This document shows, in pieces, positions 1 through 6,010 of a stretch of 11,774 nt of DNA. The stretch is from JBEKHI01 sp050012355 (GTDB lineage Bacteria; Actinomycetota; Actinomycetes; Streptosporangiales; Streptosporangiaceae): NCBI GenBank assembly GCA_050012355.1, contig JBEKHI010000271.1, positions 1-11,774 of the forward strand, read 5' to 3'. Both the position numbers and the translations under genes were made by a program. The notes beneath the pieces were generated by a model. The model was not told the origin of the DNA, did not search any database, and saw only the letters and a list, made by a program, of their open reading frames with translations. Position 1 is the first letter of the stretch, and every line of letters begins with the position of its first letter.

Positions 1-968
1 TCGAGTCGGCCGACGTCGTACTGGGCCGCGGCTGGCGGGCCGCCGCGATCCTCTCGGGCGTGAGCCTCCGGGTCTGGCCGGGCGAGATCGTCGGCCTCGT
101 CGGCGAGACCGGATCGGGAAAGACCACCCTGGCCAGGACCGTGGTCGGGCTCATCAAGCCGAAACGCGGCCGCGTTGTCTTCGACGGCAAGGACATCTCG
201 GCGCTGCGCGGCCGCGGGCGTCGGGCCGCGCGGCGCGCGGGCGGTGTGCAGTTCGTCTTCCAGGACCCGCTCCGCTCGCTCGACCCGGACATGACCGTCG
301 CCCAGATCGTGGGTGAAGGGCTGGAGATCAGGGGAGGCCTCAGCCAGTCGGAGATCCGGGACCGGGTAACCGCCGCTCTGGAAAAGGTGGGCCTCGACGT
401 CAGCCTGCTGCCGCGCACGCCGGGCCACCTATCCGGTGGCCAGCGCCAGCGCGTGTCGATCGCGCGGGCGCTCGCCACCGACCCCCGGTTGCTGATCTGT
501 GACGAACCGGTGAGCGCCCTCGACGCGAGTAACCGGAACTACGTGCTCCGGCTGCTCGGGCAGCTGCGGGACTCGCTCGGGCTGCCCATCCTGATCATCT
601 CGCACGACCTCAGCTCACTGGCCGGCATCGCCGACCGGGTCGCGGTGCTCTACCGCGGGCGGATCGTGGAAGAGGGGCCGATCGGCGAGGTGTTCGCCAG
701 CCCGCGGCACCCCTACACGGCGCTGCTGATGGCATCGGCGCCGAGCGTCCGCCATACCCGGGAACTGACAGCGCCTCAGCTGCGGCGCACGGCCGCCGAT
801 CCGCCGCCGCCGGCCGGCCACGCGGCCTGCGTGTTCGCCGCCAGGTGCCCGTTCGCCACCGGCGTCTGCGCCGCCCAGCCCGAGCTCGTGCCGCTCACCG
901 CCGGCCGGCGAAGCGTGGCCTGCCACCGCCACGAAGAGTGGCCACCGCTGGCCGCCGCCCGCACGTAA
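1..968 (+). CDS. Dipeptide/oligopeptide-type ABC transporter ATP-binding protein, 5' end outside the window
   Basis: This is the cytoplasmic ATPase of an importer. The frame is open to the window edge (first full codon at base 3), and the residues before the GTG at 60 already look like the start of an ABC domain, so 60 is probably not the true start. Seen, counting from that GTG: Walker A GETGSGKT (15-22), Q-loop FVFQDP, signature LSGGQRQR (124-131), Walker B LLICDEP, D-loop SALD and H-loop IISHD. The C-terminal tail carries the cysteine pattern CVFAARCP...C...C of the oligopeptide (Opp/Dpp/Gsi) C-terminal domain. That places it with peptide- or glutathione-type importers rather than SsuB, the usual sulfonate ATPase. 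It lies 22 nt before a flavin monooxygenase gene, so the substrate is probably an organosulfur compound (inference). It could be the second half of a fused double ATPase, as the upstream part is missing. Confidence 0.93.
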   Translation, partial: ESADVVLGRGWRAAAILSGVSLRVWPGEIVGLVGETGSGKTTLARTVVGLIKPKRGRVVFDGKDISALRGRGRRAARRAGGVQFVFQDPLRSLDPDMTVAQIVGEGLEIRGGLSQSEIRDRVTAALEKVGLDVSLLPRTPGHLSGGQRQRVSIARALATDPRLLICDEPVSALDASNRNYVLRLLGQLRDSLGLPILIISHDLSSLAGIADRVAVLYRGRIVEEGPIGEVFASPRHPYTALLMASAPSVRHTRELTAPQLRRTAADPPPPAGHAACVFAARCPFATGVCAAQPELVPLTAGRRSVACHRHEEWPPLAAART

Positions 969-974
969 CCCCAA

Positions 975-980
975 GGAAGG
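975..980 (+). promoter_or_regulatory. Ribosome binding site for the SsuD-like gene
   Basis: GGAAGG lies in a purine-rich stretch 10 nt before the ATG at 991, just after the transporter stop at 968. It supports this ATG as the start. Confidence 0.7.
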
Positions 981-990
981 AACCAAGTCC

Positions 991-2094
991 ATGCCTGTCG
1001 AGTTCATCGGCATGATCGGCACCAGAGACGAGTCGGAGACCCGGCTCACCCCGGGACCGATCATCGACCGCGGCTACGTGCGGCGCTTCGCCCGGGCACA
1101 CGAGGACGCCGGGTTCGACCGGGTCCTGATCGGCTACAGCTCGTCCCGGCCCGACGGCACCCAGGTAGCCGCCTACGCCGCCGCCCACACCGAGCGGCTC
1201 AGCTTCCTGGTGGCGCACCGGCCAGGCTTCGTGGCACCCACGCTGGCCGCGCGCACGTTCGCCACCCTGGACCAGTTCACCGGCGGCCGGATCGCCGTGC
1301 ACATCATCACCGGCGGCAGCGACGCGGAGCAGCGCCGCGACGGCGACTACCTGACCAAGGACGAGCGGTACGCCCGCACCGACGAGTACCTGGACATCGT
1401 GAAGCAGGCCTGGACCTCGGAGGGGCCGTTCAGCTACGACGGCACCCACTACCAGGTCGATGACTTCTACTCGGAAGTCCGCTCGCCCCAGCAGCCGCGG
1501 ATCAGGCTGTACTTCGGCGGCTCCTCGGACGCGGCGTACCGGGTTGGCGGCAAGCACGCCGACACCTACGCCCTGTGGGGTGAGCCGCTCGCCGAGACCA
1601 AGCAGCAGATCGACTCGGTCAACGCCGCCGCCAAGGCCGCGGGCCGGGCGGACATCCCCGGCATCAGCGTGAGTTTCCGTCCCATCCTCGGACCCACCGA
1701 GGACCTGGCGTGGGAACGGGCGCATCAGATCCTCGCGACCACCAGGGAGAACGTCGAGACGTTCCGCGCTCGCCGCCGCCGGGACGCCGCGGTGCTCGGT
1801 GGCGCCCACCCGCAGAACAGCGGCTCGCAGCGGCTGCTCGCCGCGGCCGCCAAGGGCGAATTGCACGACCGGGCGCTATGGACCCCGCTGGCCGCGGCCA
1901 CCGGTGCCGCGGGCAACTCGACCGCCCTGGTCGGCACGCCGGAGACGGTGGCGCAGGCACTGCTCGACTACGTCGACCTCGGAGTGACGACGATCCTGAT
2001 CAGGGGCTACGACCCCTACGACGACGCGATTGACTACGGCCGTTACCTGCTGCCGCTGGTCCGCGAGGAGGTCGGGCGACGTGAGGCAGCTTAA
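991..2094 (+). CDS. SsuD-like FMNH2-dependent luciferase-family monooxygenase
   Basis: A 367-residue protein of the luciferase-like (LLM) TIM-barrel family, close in layout to alkanesulfonate monooxygenase SsuD. SsuD uses FMNH2 and O2 to cleave the C-S bond of sulfonates, giving sulfite and an aldehyde. Shared patterns seen: FLVAHRPGFVAPTLAARTFATLD (nt 1204-1272, split here as FLVAHRP and PTLAARTFATLD), FTGGRIAVHIITG (residues 96-108), LYFGGSSDAAYRV (173-185), ALWGEP, TALVGTPETVA and a late RGYDPYDDA. Against E. coli SsuD recalled from memory, the late Tyr is kept. Catalytic Cys54, Arg226, His228 and Arg297 appear to align with Arg53, Ser227, Arg229 and Ala. The substrate is therefore probably not a plain alkanesulfonate. 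No flavin reductase is adjacent. The family call is firm; the exact substrate is unknown. Confidence 0.9.
   Translation: MPVEFIGMIGTRDESETRLTPGPIIDRGYVRRFARAHEDAGFDRVLIGYSSSRPDGTQVAAYAAAHTERLSFLVAHRPGFVAPTLAARTFATLDQFTGGRIAVHIITGGSDAEQRRDGDYLTKDERYARTDEYLDIVKQAWTSEGPFSYDGTHYQVDDFYSEVRSPQQPRIRLYFGGSSDAAYRVGGKHADTYALWGEPLAETKQQIDSVNAAAKAAGRADIPGISVSFRPILGPTEDLAWERAHQILATTRENVETFRARRRRDAAVLGGAHPQNSGSQRLLAAAAKGELHDRALWTPLAAATGAAGNSTALVGTPETVAQALLDYVDLGVTTILIRGYDPYDDAIDYGRYLLPLVREEVGRREAA
2066..2071 (+). promoter_or_regulatory. Ribosome binding site that fixes the start of the second monooxygenase
   Basis: A perfect AGGAGG lies inside the 3' end of the SsuD-like gene, 9 nt before the GTG at 2081. 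It favours GTG 2081 over the in-frame ATG at 2030, which would overlap the preceding gene by 65 nt. Confidence 0.8.
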
Positions 2095-3415
2095 GCTCGG
2101 AGCCGTCACCATGGGCGCGGGTGGTCCCGGCCAGCATTACCTGTGGCTCGACCAGGAGATCCCGGGCAACGCGAGCGTGAACATCAACTGGTACATCGAG
2201 CAGGCGCGCCTCGCGGAGGAAGCCAAGTTCGACCTGATCTTCATCGTCGACAGCCAGTTCATCACCCCCGACTCGCCGCCGCACTACCTGAACCGGCTCG
2301 AGCCGATGACGTTGCTGTCGGCCCTCGCCGTCAGCACGACGAATCTTGGTCTCGTCGCCACGATGACGACCTCCTACAACGACCCGTTCAACCTGGCGCG
2401 CCGCCTGGCCAGCCTGGAGCTGATCAGCGGCGGGCGTTCCGGCTGGAACGTCGTGACCAGCGGCGACGCGGGCGCGGCGGCGAACTTCAGCCGCGACGAG
2501 CACTTCGACTACGACACCCGCTACGGCCGTGGCCTCGAGTTCGTCCGCGTAGCCCAGGGCCTCTGGGATTCCTACGAGGAAGGCGCGTTCCCGCGCGACC
2601 GCGCGACGAAGACGTTCCTTGACCGGTCGCGGCAGCACGCGCTGGATCACAAGGGCGAGCACTTCCAGGTCGCCGGCCCGCTGAACATCGAAAGGTCTCC
2701 GCAGGGCCAGCCAGTCATCTTCCAGGCGGGGGACTCCGAGCAGGGCCGAGACCTGGGCGCCACCATCGGCGAGGGCATCTTCACTCACGCGGCCACGATC
2801 GAGCAAGGCCAGGCGTTCTACAGCGACATCAAGAGCCGGGCCAAGGCGAAGGGCCGCGACCCCGACCACATCGTGGTCATGCCCGGCATGCGGGTGTTCG
2901 TGGGCGACACCGATGAAGACGCCCGCGAGATCGAGCATGATCTGCAACTGTCCGACCAGAGCTTCGAGCGGGCGCTCGGCGAGCTGGGCCGCCCGTTCGC
3001 CTGGCACGACTTCCGCGGCTACGACCTCGACGCGCCATTCCCGCAGGAGGCGCTCAAGTACGCCGAGCGCGGCTTCCGCACCAACGCCGAGAACATCGCC
3101 AGGCTCGCCAAGGACAGGAACTTCACGCTCCGCCAGACCGTGGAGTTCATCTCAGCACCGAAGCCGACGCCGTTCGCGGGCAGCCCCGAGACCGTCGCGA
3201 CGCAGATCCAGCACTGGTTCGATGCCCGCGCCTTCGATGGGCTCAACATCCATATCGGACACCCGGCCCAGTGGCGCCGGTTCCTCAACGACGTGCTGCC
3301 GATCCTGCGGGACCGCGGCGTGGTTCGCAAGGAGTACGAATCCGGCACGCTGCGCGGCAACCTCGGCCTGCCGGTCCCGGAAAACCGCTACCCGAAGGAA
3401 CGCACCGATGCCTAG
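2081..3415 (+). CDS. NtaA/SnaA/DszA-family flavin-dependent monooxygenase (first of a tandem pair)
   Basis: A 444-residue member of the NtaA/SnaA/DszA/SoxA branch of luciferase-like monooxygenases. These use FMNH2 from a separate reductase to attack C-S or C-N bonds, for example DszA on dibenzothiophene sulfone, DmoA on dimethyl sulfide and NtaA on nitrilotriacetate. Seen: ISGGRSGWNVVTS (115-127), followed by the RDEHFDYDTRYGRGLEFV helix, VIFQAGDSEQGRDLGA, and the branch-typical C-terminus RGVVRKEYESGTLRGNLGLP. Length and motif order are normal for the branch. The start is GTG 2081, which has a strong Shine-Dalgarno and overlaps the previous gene by 14 nt, so the two are probably translationally coupled. 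Context points to a sulfur substrate such as a sulfone or thioether (inference). Sequence alone cannot choose among DszA-like, DmoA-like and NtaA-like roles. Confidence 0.92.
   Translation: MRQLKLGAVTMGAGGPGQHYLWLDQEIPGNASVNINWYIEQARLAEEAKFDLIFIVDSQFITPDSPPHYLNRLEPMTLLSALAVSTTNLGLVATMTTSYNDPFNLARRLASLELISGGRSGWNVVTSGDAGAAANFSRDEHFDYDTRYGRGLEFVRVAQGLWDSYEEGAFPRDRATKTFLDRSRQHALDHKGEHFQVAGPLNIERSPQGQPVIFQAGDSEQGRDLGATIGEGIFTHAATIEQGQAFYSDIKSRAKAKGRDPDHIVVMPGMRVFVGDTDEDAREIEHDLQLSDQSFERALGELGRPFAWHDFRGYDLDAPFPQEALKYAERGFRTNAENIARLAKDRNFTLRQTVEFISAPKPTPFAGSPETVATQIQHWFDARAFDGLNIHIGHPAQWRRFLNDVLPILRDRGVVRKEYESGTLRGNLGLPVPENRYPKERTDA
3394..3400 (+). promoter_or_regulatory. Ribosome binding site that fixes the start of the third monooxygenase
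   Basis: GAAGGAA lies 7 nt before the ATG at 3408. It supports that start over a frame-open extension reaching back to 2913, which is out-of-frame shadow of the preceding gene. Confidence 0.65.
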
Positions 3416-4736
3416 GCCCAAGCAGATCCGCCTCGCCATCAATCTCCTGGCGTCGGGGCGCCACAACGCCTCGTGGAAGACGCTCGAGGACCCGGCGAGC
3501 TTGTCGACCGACATCGACGTATTCGTGCAGATCGCGGAGACCGCCGAGCGGGGACTGCTGGACGGGATCTTCCTCGCCGACAACTATGCCGGGCTCACCG
3601 AGGAGGCGTACGTGCGCCCGTGGCGCGCCATCTCGCCCGGGGTGCTGCTCGGCGCGCTCGCGGCCCGCACCAAGCACATCGGCCTGGTGCTCACGGCGCC
3701 GGCCTTGTTCGGCGACCCGGCCACCCTCGCCCGGGAGATCTCCAGCCTGGACCACGTCTCCAAGGGCCGCGGCGCCTGGAACATCATCACCAGCCAGCAC
3801 GACCGCCAGCTCGCCATCCTCGGCGCTGGCGGCGAGCTGCCGCGCTCGGCCAAGTACGACAAGGCCGATGAGTACGTCACCATCGTCACACAGCTATGGG
3901 ACTCGCTGCCCCCGTCGGCCATCGCGGCGGACGCCGCCCGGCACGTGTATGTCGACAGCGGCCGACTGCGGCCGATTGACTTCCAGGGCGACCACTACCG
4001 TGCCAACGGCGTTCTCGGGATCACCGGCGGATACAACGGCCACCGTCCGGTGCTACTGCAGGCGGGGGCGTCCGAGGCGAGCAAGCAGTTCGGCTCCAAG
4101 TGGGCCGACGCGCTGTTCACCAGCCACTGGGAGAAGGCGTCCGCGCAAGAGTTCTACCAGGACGTGAAGCAGTACGCGGCGGAGAAATGGCAGCGTGACC
4201 AGGCCAAGCTCCTCGTCGTGCCCGGCGTCTACCCGGTGCTCGGCTCGACCGAGGCCGAGGCGAAGCAGCGCAAGGCCGATCTCGACGACCAGCTCGACCT
4301 TGAGCACCTGAAGGAGGCGCTCGCGCAACTCCTCGGCGTCGAAGCCGCCGACCTCGACCTCGGCAAGGAACTGCCGTACGGCAAGATCCCCGGGACCGAT
4401 CCTGACCGGCCAGCCGGGCACGTCCGGCGCGAGAAGGTCGTCGAGTCCGCCCGGGAACGCGGCGCGACGACCAAGACGGTGGTGCTCGAGTACATCACCG
4501 GCGGACACCGGGTCGTCGTCGGCACCCCGGAGCAGGTCGCCGACGACCTGATCGACTGGGTCGACACCGACGCCTGCGACGGGTTCAACTTCAACGTCGA
4601 CCGCTACACCGACGGGCTTGAGCACCTGGTGGACTGGCTGGTTCCCGAACTGCAGGGCCGCGGCCGGTTCCGCACCGAGTACGAGGCGACCACGTTTCGC
4701 GGCAACCTCGGCATCGACGCACCCGCCGGGGCTTGA
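3408..4736 (+). CDS. NtaA/SnaA/DszA-family flavin-dependent monooxygenase (second of the tandem pair)
   Basis: A 442-residue paralogue of the gene just upstream, with the same fold and predicted chemistry (FMNH2- and O2-dependent C-S or C-N cleavage in the cytoplasm). Seen: SKGRGAWNIITS (118-129), an AKYDKADEYV helix, LLQAGASEASKQFGSKWADALF, VVVGTPEQVADDLIDWV, and the C-terminal RGRFRTEYEATTFRGNLGI that mirrors the upstream protein. The insertion between about residues 130 and 150 and the loop after the conserved Trp (TQLWDSLP) differ clearly from the upstream copy, so the two are old duplicates and probably act on different substrates or steps. Its ATG overlaps the upstream stop by 8 nt, which supports co-translation. 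The substrate is unknown; a sulfone or thioether is the contextual guess. Confidence 0.92.
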   Translation: MPRPKQIRLAINLLASGRHNASWKTLEDPASLSTDIDVFVQIAETAERGLLDGIFLADNYAGLTEEAYVRPWRAISPGVLLGALAARTKHIGLVLTAPALFGDPATLAREISSLDHVSKGRGAWNIITSQHDRQLAILGAGGELPRSAKYDKADEYVTIVTQLWDSLPPSAIAADAARHVYVDSGRLRPIDFQGDHYRANGVLGITGGYNGHRPVLLQAGASEASKQFGSKWADALFTSHWEKASAQEFYQDVKQYAAEKWQRDQAKLLVVPGVYPVLGSTEAEAKQRKADLDDQLDLEHLKEALAQLLGVEAADLDLGKELPYGKIPGTDPDRPAGHVRREKVVESARERGATTKTVVLEYITGGHRVVVGTPEQVADDLIDWVDTDACDGFNFNVDRYTDGLEHLVDWLVPELQGRGRFRTEYEATTFRGNLGIDAPAGA

Positions 4737-4738
4737 CC

Positions 4739-5896
4739 GTGTTCCCGGTCAGTGAGCGGCTCGGTTTCGCTGATCTGCTCGGCCGGCTGGCCGCCGAGGC
4801 ACCCAGCCGTGACACCGAGCGGATCCTGTTCACCGGGCTGCGGCCGGAGCTTCGGGAGCGGAAGATCGGCGCGATCCGGCTGCCCCGCGCCGACGGCGGC
4901 CGGCTGCCGCTGTCGGAGTTCTTCCAGTTCATCCTCGAGCTGGCGACCGCGGACTCCAACCTCGCGCACAGCCTGCGGAACCACTACGTGGCCATCGAGA
5001 ACGCGATCCTCGGCCCGACCCCGGACTCCGGTCGCGTCCTCGCGCTGGCCGCCGACGGGATGATCTTCGGCGGCGCCGCCCAGAACCGGACCGGAAGCTC
5101 GGGTGATCCGTCGGAGACGAAGGTGATCCCGGCCGGTGAGGACGAATACCTGGTGAGCTTGCGCCGGTACTACAGCACCGGCAGCATCTACGCCGACTAC
5201 CTGTTCCTGTCGGTCCCGCTCGGGGAGGGGCCGCCGCGATCGGTGCTGATCGAGTCCGACCGTCCCGGCATCGAACTGCCCGATGACTGGGACGGCTTCG
5301 GGCAGCGCCTCACCGGTTCCGGCTCGATCGTGCTGGAGAACGTGCGGATCACCGGGGCCGACGTGATCACCCGAGCGGGTACCGGTAATCGGTACCCCTA
5401 CACGTTCAACCAGGTCTACCTGACCACGGTGGTGGCGGGGATCGCGAACCGGGCGTTCCGCGACGCCGCGGACCTGGTGCGGGCCAGGACGCGCAACTAC
5501 TATCACGGGACCTCCGACCGGGTGCCCGAGGAGCCCGCGGTCCAGGCGGCGATCGGAGTCGCGTCCGCGAAGGCGTTCGCCGCGACGGCGACCATCGGGG
5601 CCGCCGCGGCCCTGCTCGAGCGGTCCTGGGACGCGCCCGGTGATTTCGAGTTGTCCCTGCAGGCGACGCTGGCCGCCACCCGGGCGAAGATCACCGTGGA
5701 GTCGCTGGCCCTCGACGTGATCGACGCGCTGACGCAGGTGGCCAGTGGCAGCACCCTCAGCACCGAGCGGGCGCTCGACCGGCACTGGCGCAACGTGAAA
5801 GTGCTCGCCTCGCACAATCCGACGATCTATAAGCACCAGATTCTCGGTGCCTACGAATTGCGTGGCACTCCGCCGCCGCTGGACGTGTATTTCTGA
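4739..5896 (+). CDS. DszC/SfnB-type acyl-CoA-dehydrogenase-fold monooxygenase
   Basis: A 385-residue flavoprotein with the acyl-CoA dehydrogenase fold, of the branch that includes DszC (dibenzothiophene to sulfone) and SfnB (sulfone use). These act as FMNH2-dependent oxygenases, not dehydrogenases. Seen: an N-terminal helical domain with ELATADSNLAHSLRNHY; a middle beta domain with YYSTGS (145-149) and DDWDGFGQRLTGSGSIVLENV; and a C-terminal helical domain ending LDRHWRNVKVLASHNP. His82, Ser146 and His359 look equivalent to DszC His92, Ser163 and His391 (by eye, from memory). The C-terminal DRHWRN...HNP signature separates this branch from true acyl-CoA dehydrogenases. The start is uncertain: GTG 4739 (2 nt after the previous stop) is used here, while TTG 4733 overlaps that stop and would add two residues. 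Neither has a clear Shine-Dalgarno, so expression probably depends on coupling. It closes the left-hand operon. Confidence 0.88.
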   Translation: MFPVSERLGFADLLGRLAAEAPSRDTERILFTGLRPELRERKIGAIRLPRADGGRLPLSEFFQFILELATADSNLAHSLRNHYVAIENAILGPTPDSGRVLALAADGMIFGGAAQNRTGSSGDPSETKVIPAGEDEYLVSLRRYYSTGSIYADYLFLSVPLGEGPPRSVLIESDRPGIELPDDWDGFGQRLTGSGSIVLENVRITGADVITRAGTGNRYPYTFNQVYLTTVVAGIANRAFRDAADLVRARTRNYYHGTSDRVPEEPAVQAAIGVASAKAFAATATIGAAAALLERSWDAPGDFELSLQATLAATRAKITVESLALDVIDALTQVASGSTLSTERALDRHWRNVKVLASHNPTIYKHQILGAYELRGTPPPLDVYF

Positions 5897-5921
5897 TTAT
5901 CACGATTGACGATGATGATCA
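5894..5921. promoter_or_regulatory. Two TGATNATCA dyads upstream of tauD
   Basis: TGAT-T-ATCA (5894-5902, overlapping the stop codon of the previous gene) and TGAT-G-ATCA (5913-5921) are perfect 4-bp dyads around one base. Their centres are 19 bp apart, close to two DNA turns. A third copy lies at 11485-11493. They could be operator half-sites; no known regulator is matched with confidence. Confidence 0.3.
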
Positions 5922-5955
5922 TGAGGATTCGTAAACCGCCGTTATGGTCGGCCTA

Positions 5956-5984
5956 TTGACGCACTTGGTTCTTTTTTATAAATT
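5956..5984 (+). promoter_or_regulatory. Candidate promoter for tauD
   Basis: TTGACG (5956-5961) is a good -35 box. Either TAAATT (5979-5984, 17-nt spacing) or TATAAA (5977-5982, 15-nt spacing) could serve as the -10 box. It lies in the AT-rich gap, about 35 nt before the tauD ribosome binding site. This suggests tauD has its own promoter and does not rely only on read-through from the left-hand operon. Confidence 0.5.
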
Positions 5985-6003
5985 GATATTACCGGTCAAT
6001 TTA
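5979..6003. repeat. 8-bp inverted repeat over the tauD -10 region, possible operator
   Basis: TAAATTGA (5979-5986) and TCAATTTA (5996-6003) are perfect inverted arms around a 9-nt spacer. The repeat overlaps the candidate -10 box and ends 9 nt before the ribosome binding site. A regulator bound here would block RNA polymerase. The spacing is not the classic LysR T-N11-A box, so the LysR protein encoded nearby is only one possible binder. Confidence 0.4.
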
Positions 6004-6010
6004 ATAGACT

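Noticed and set aside
895..1866. Long minus-strand open frame opposite the SsuD-like gene
   Set aside because: It is an antisense shadow of a well-supported plus-strand gene, and its translation is low-complexity and matches no fold.
2000..3007. 335-codon minus-strand open frame
   Set aside because: It is a shadow of the first NtaA-family gene, with no family motifs and no ribosome binding site logic.
2913..3407. In-frame extension of the third monooxygenase back to 2913
   Set aside because: The extension translates to Arg/Ser/Pro-rich low-complexity sequence inside the preceding gene. Family similarity and a ribosome binding site start at 3408.
4604..5836. 410-codon minus-strand open frame opposite the DszC-like gene
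   Set aside because: It is the reverse of a clear acyl-CoA-dehydrogenase-fold gene, with composition typical of GC-rich antisense frames.
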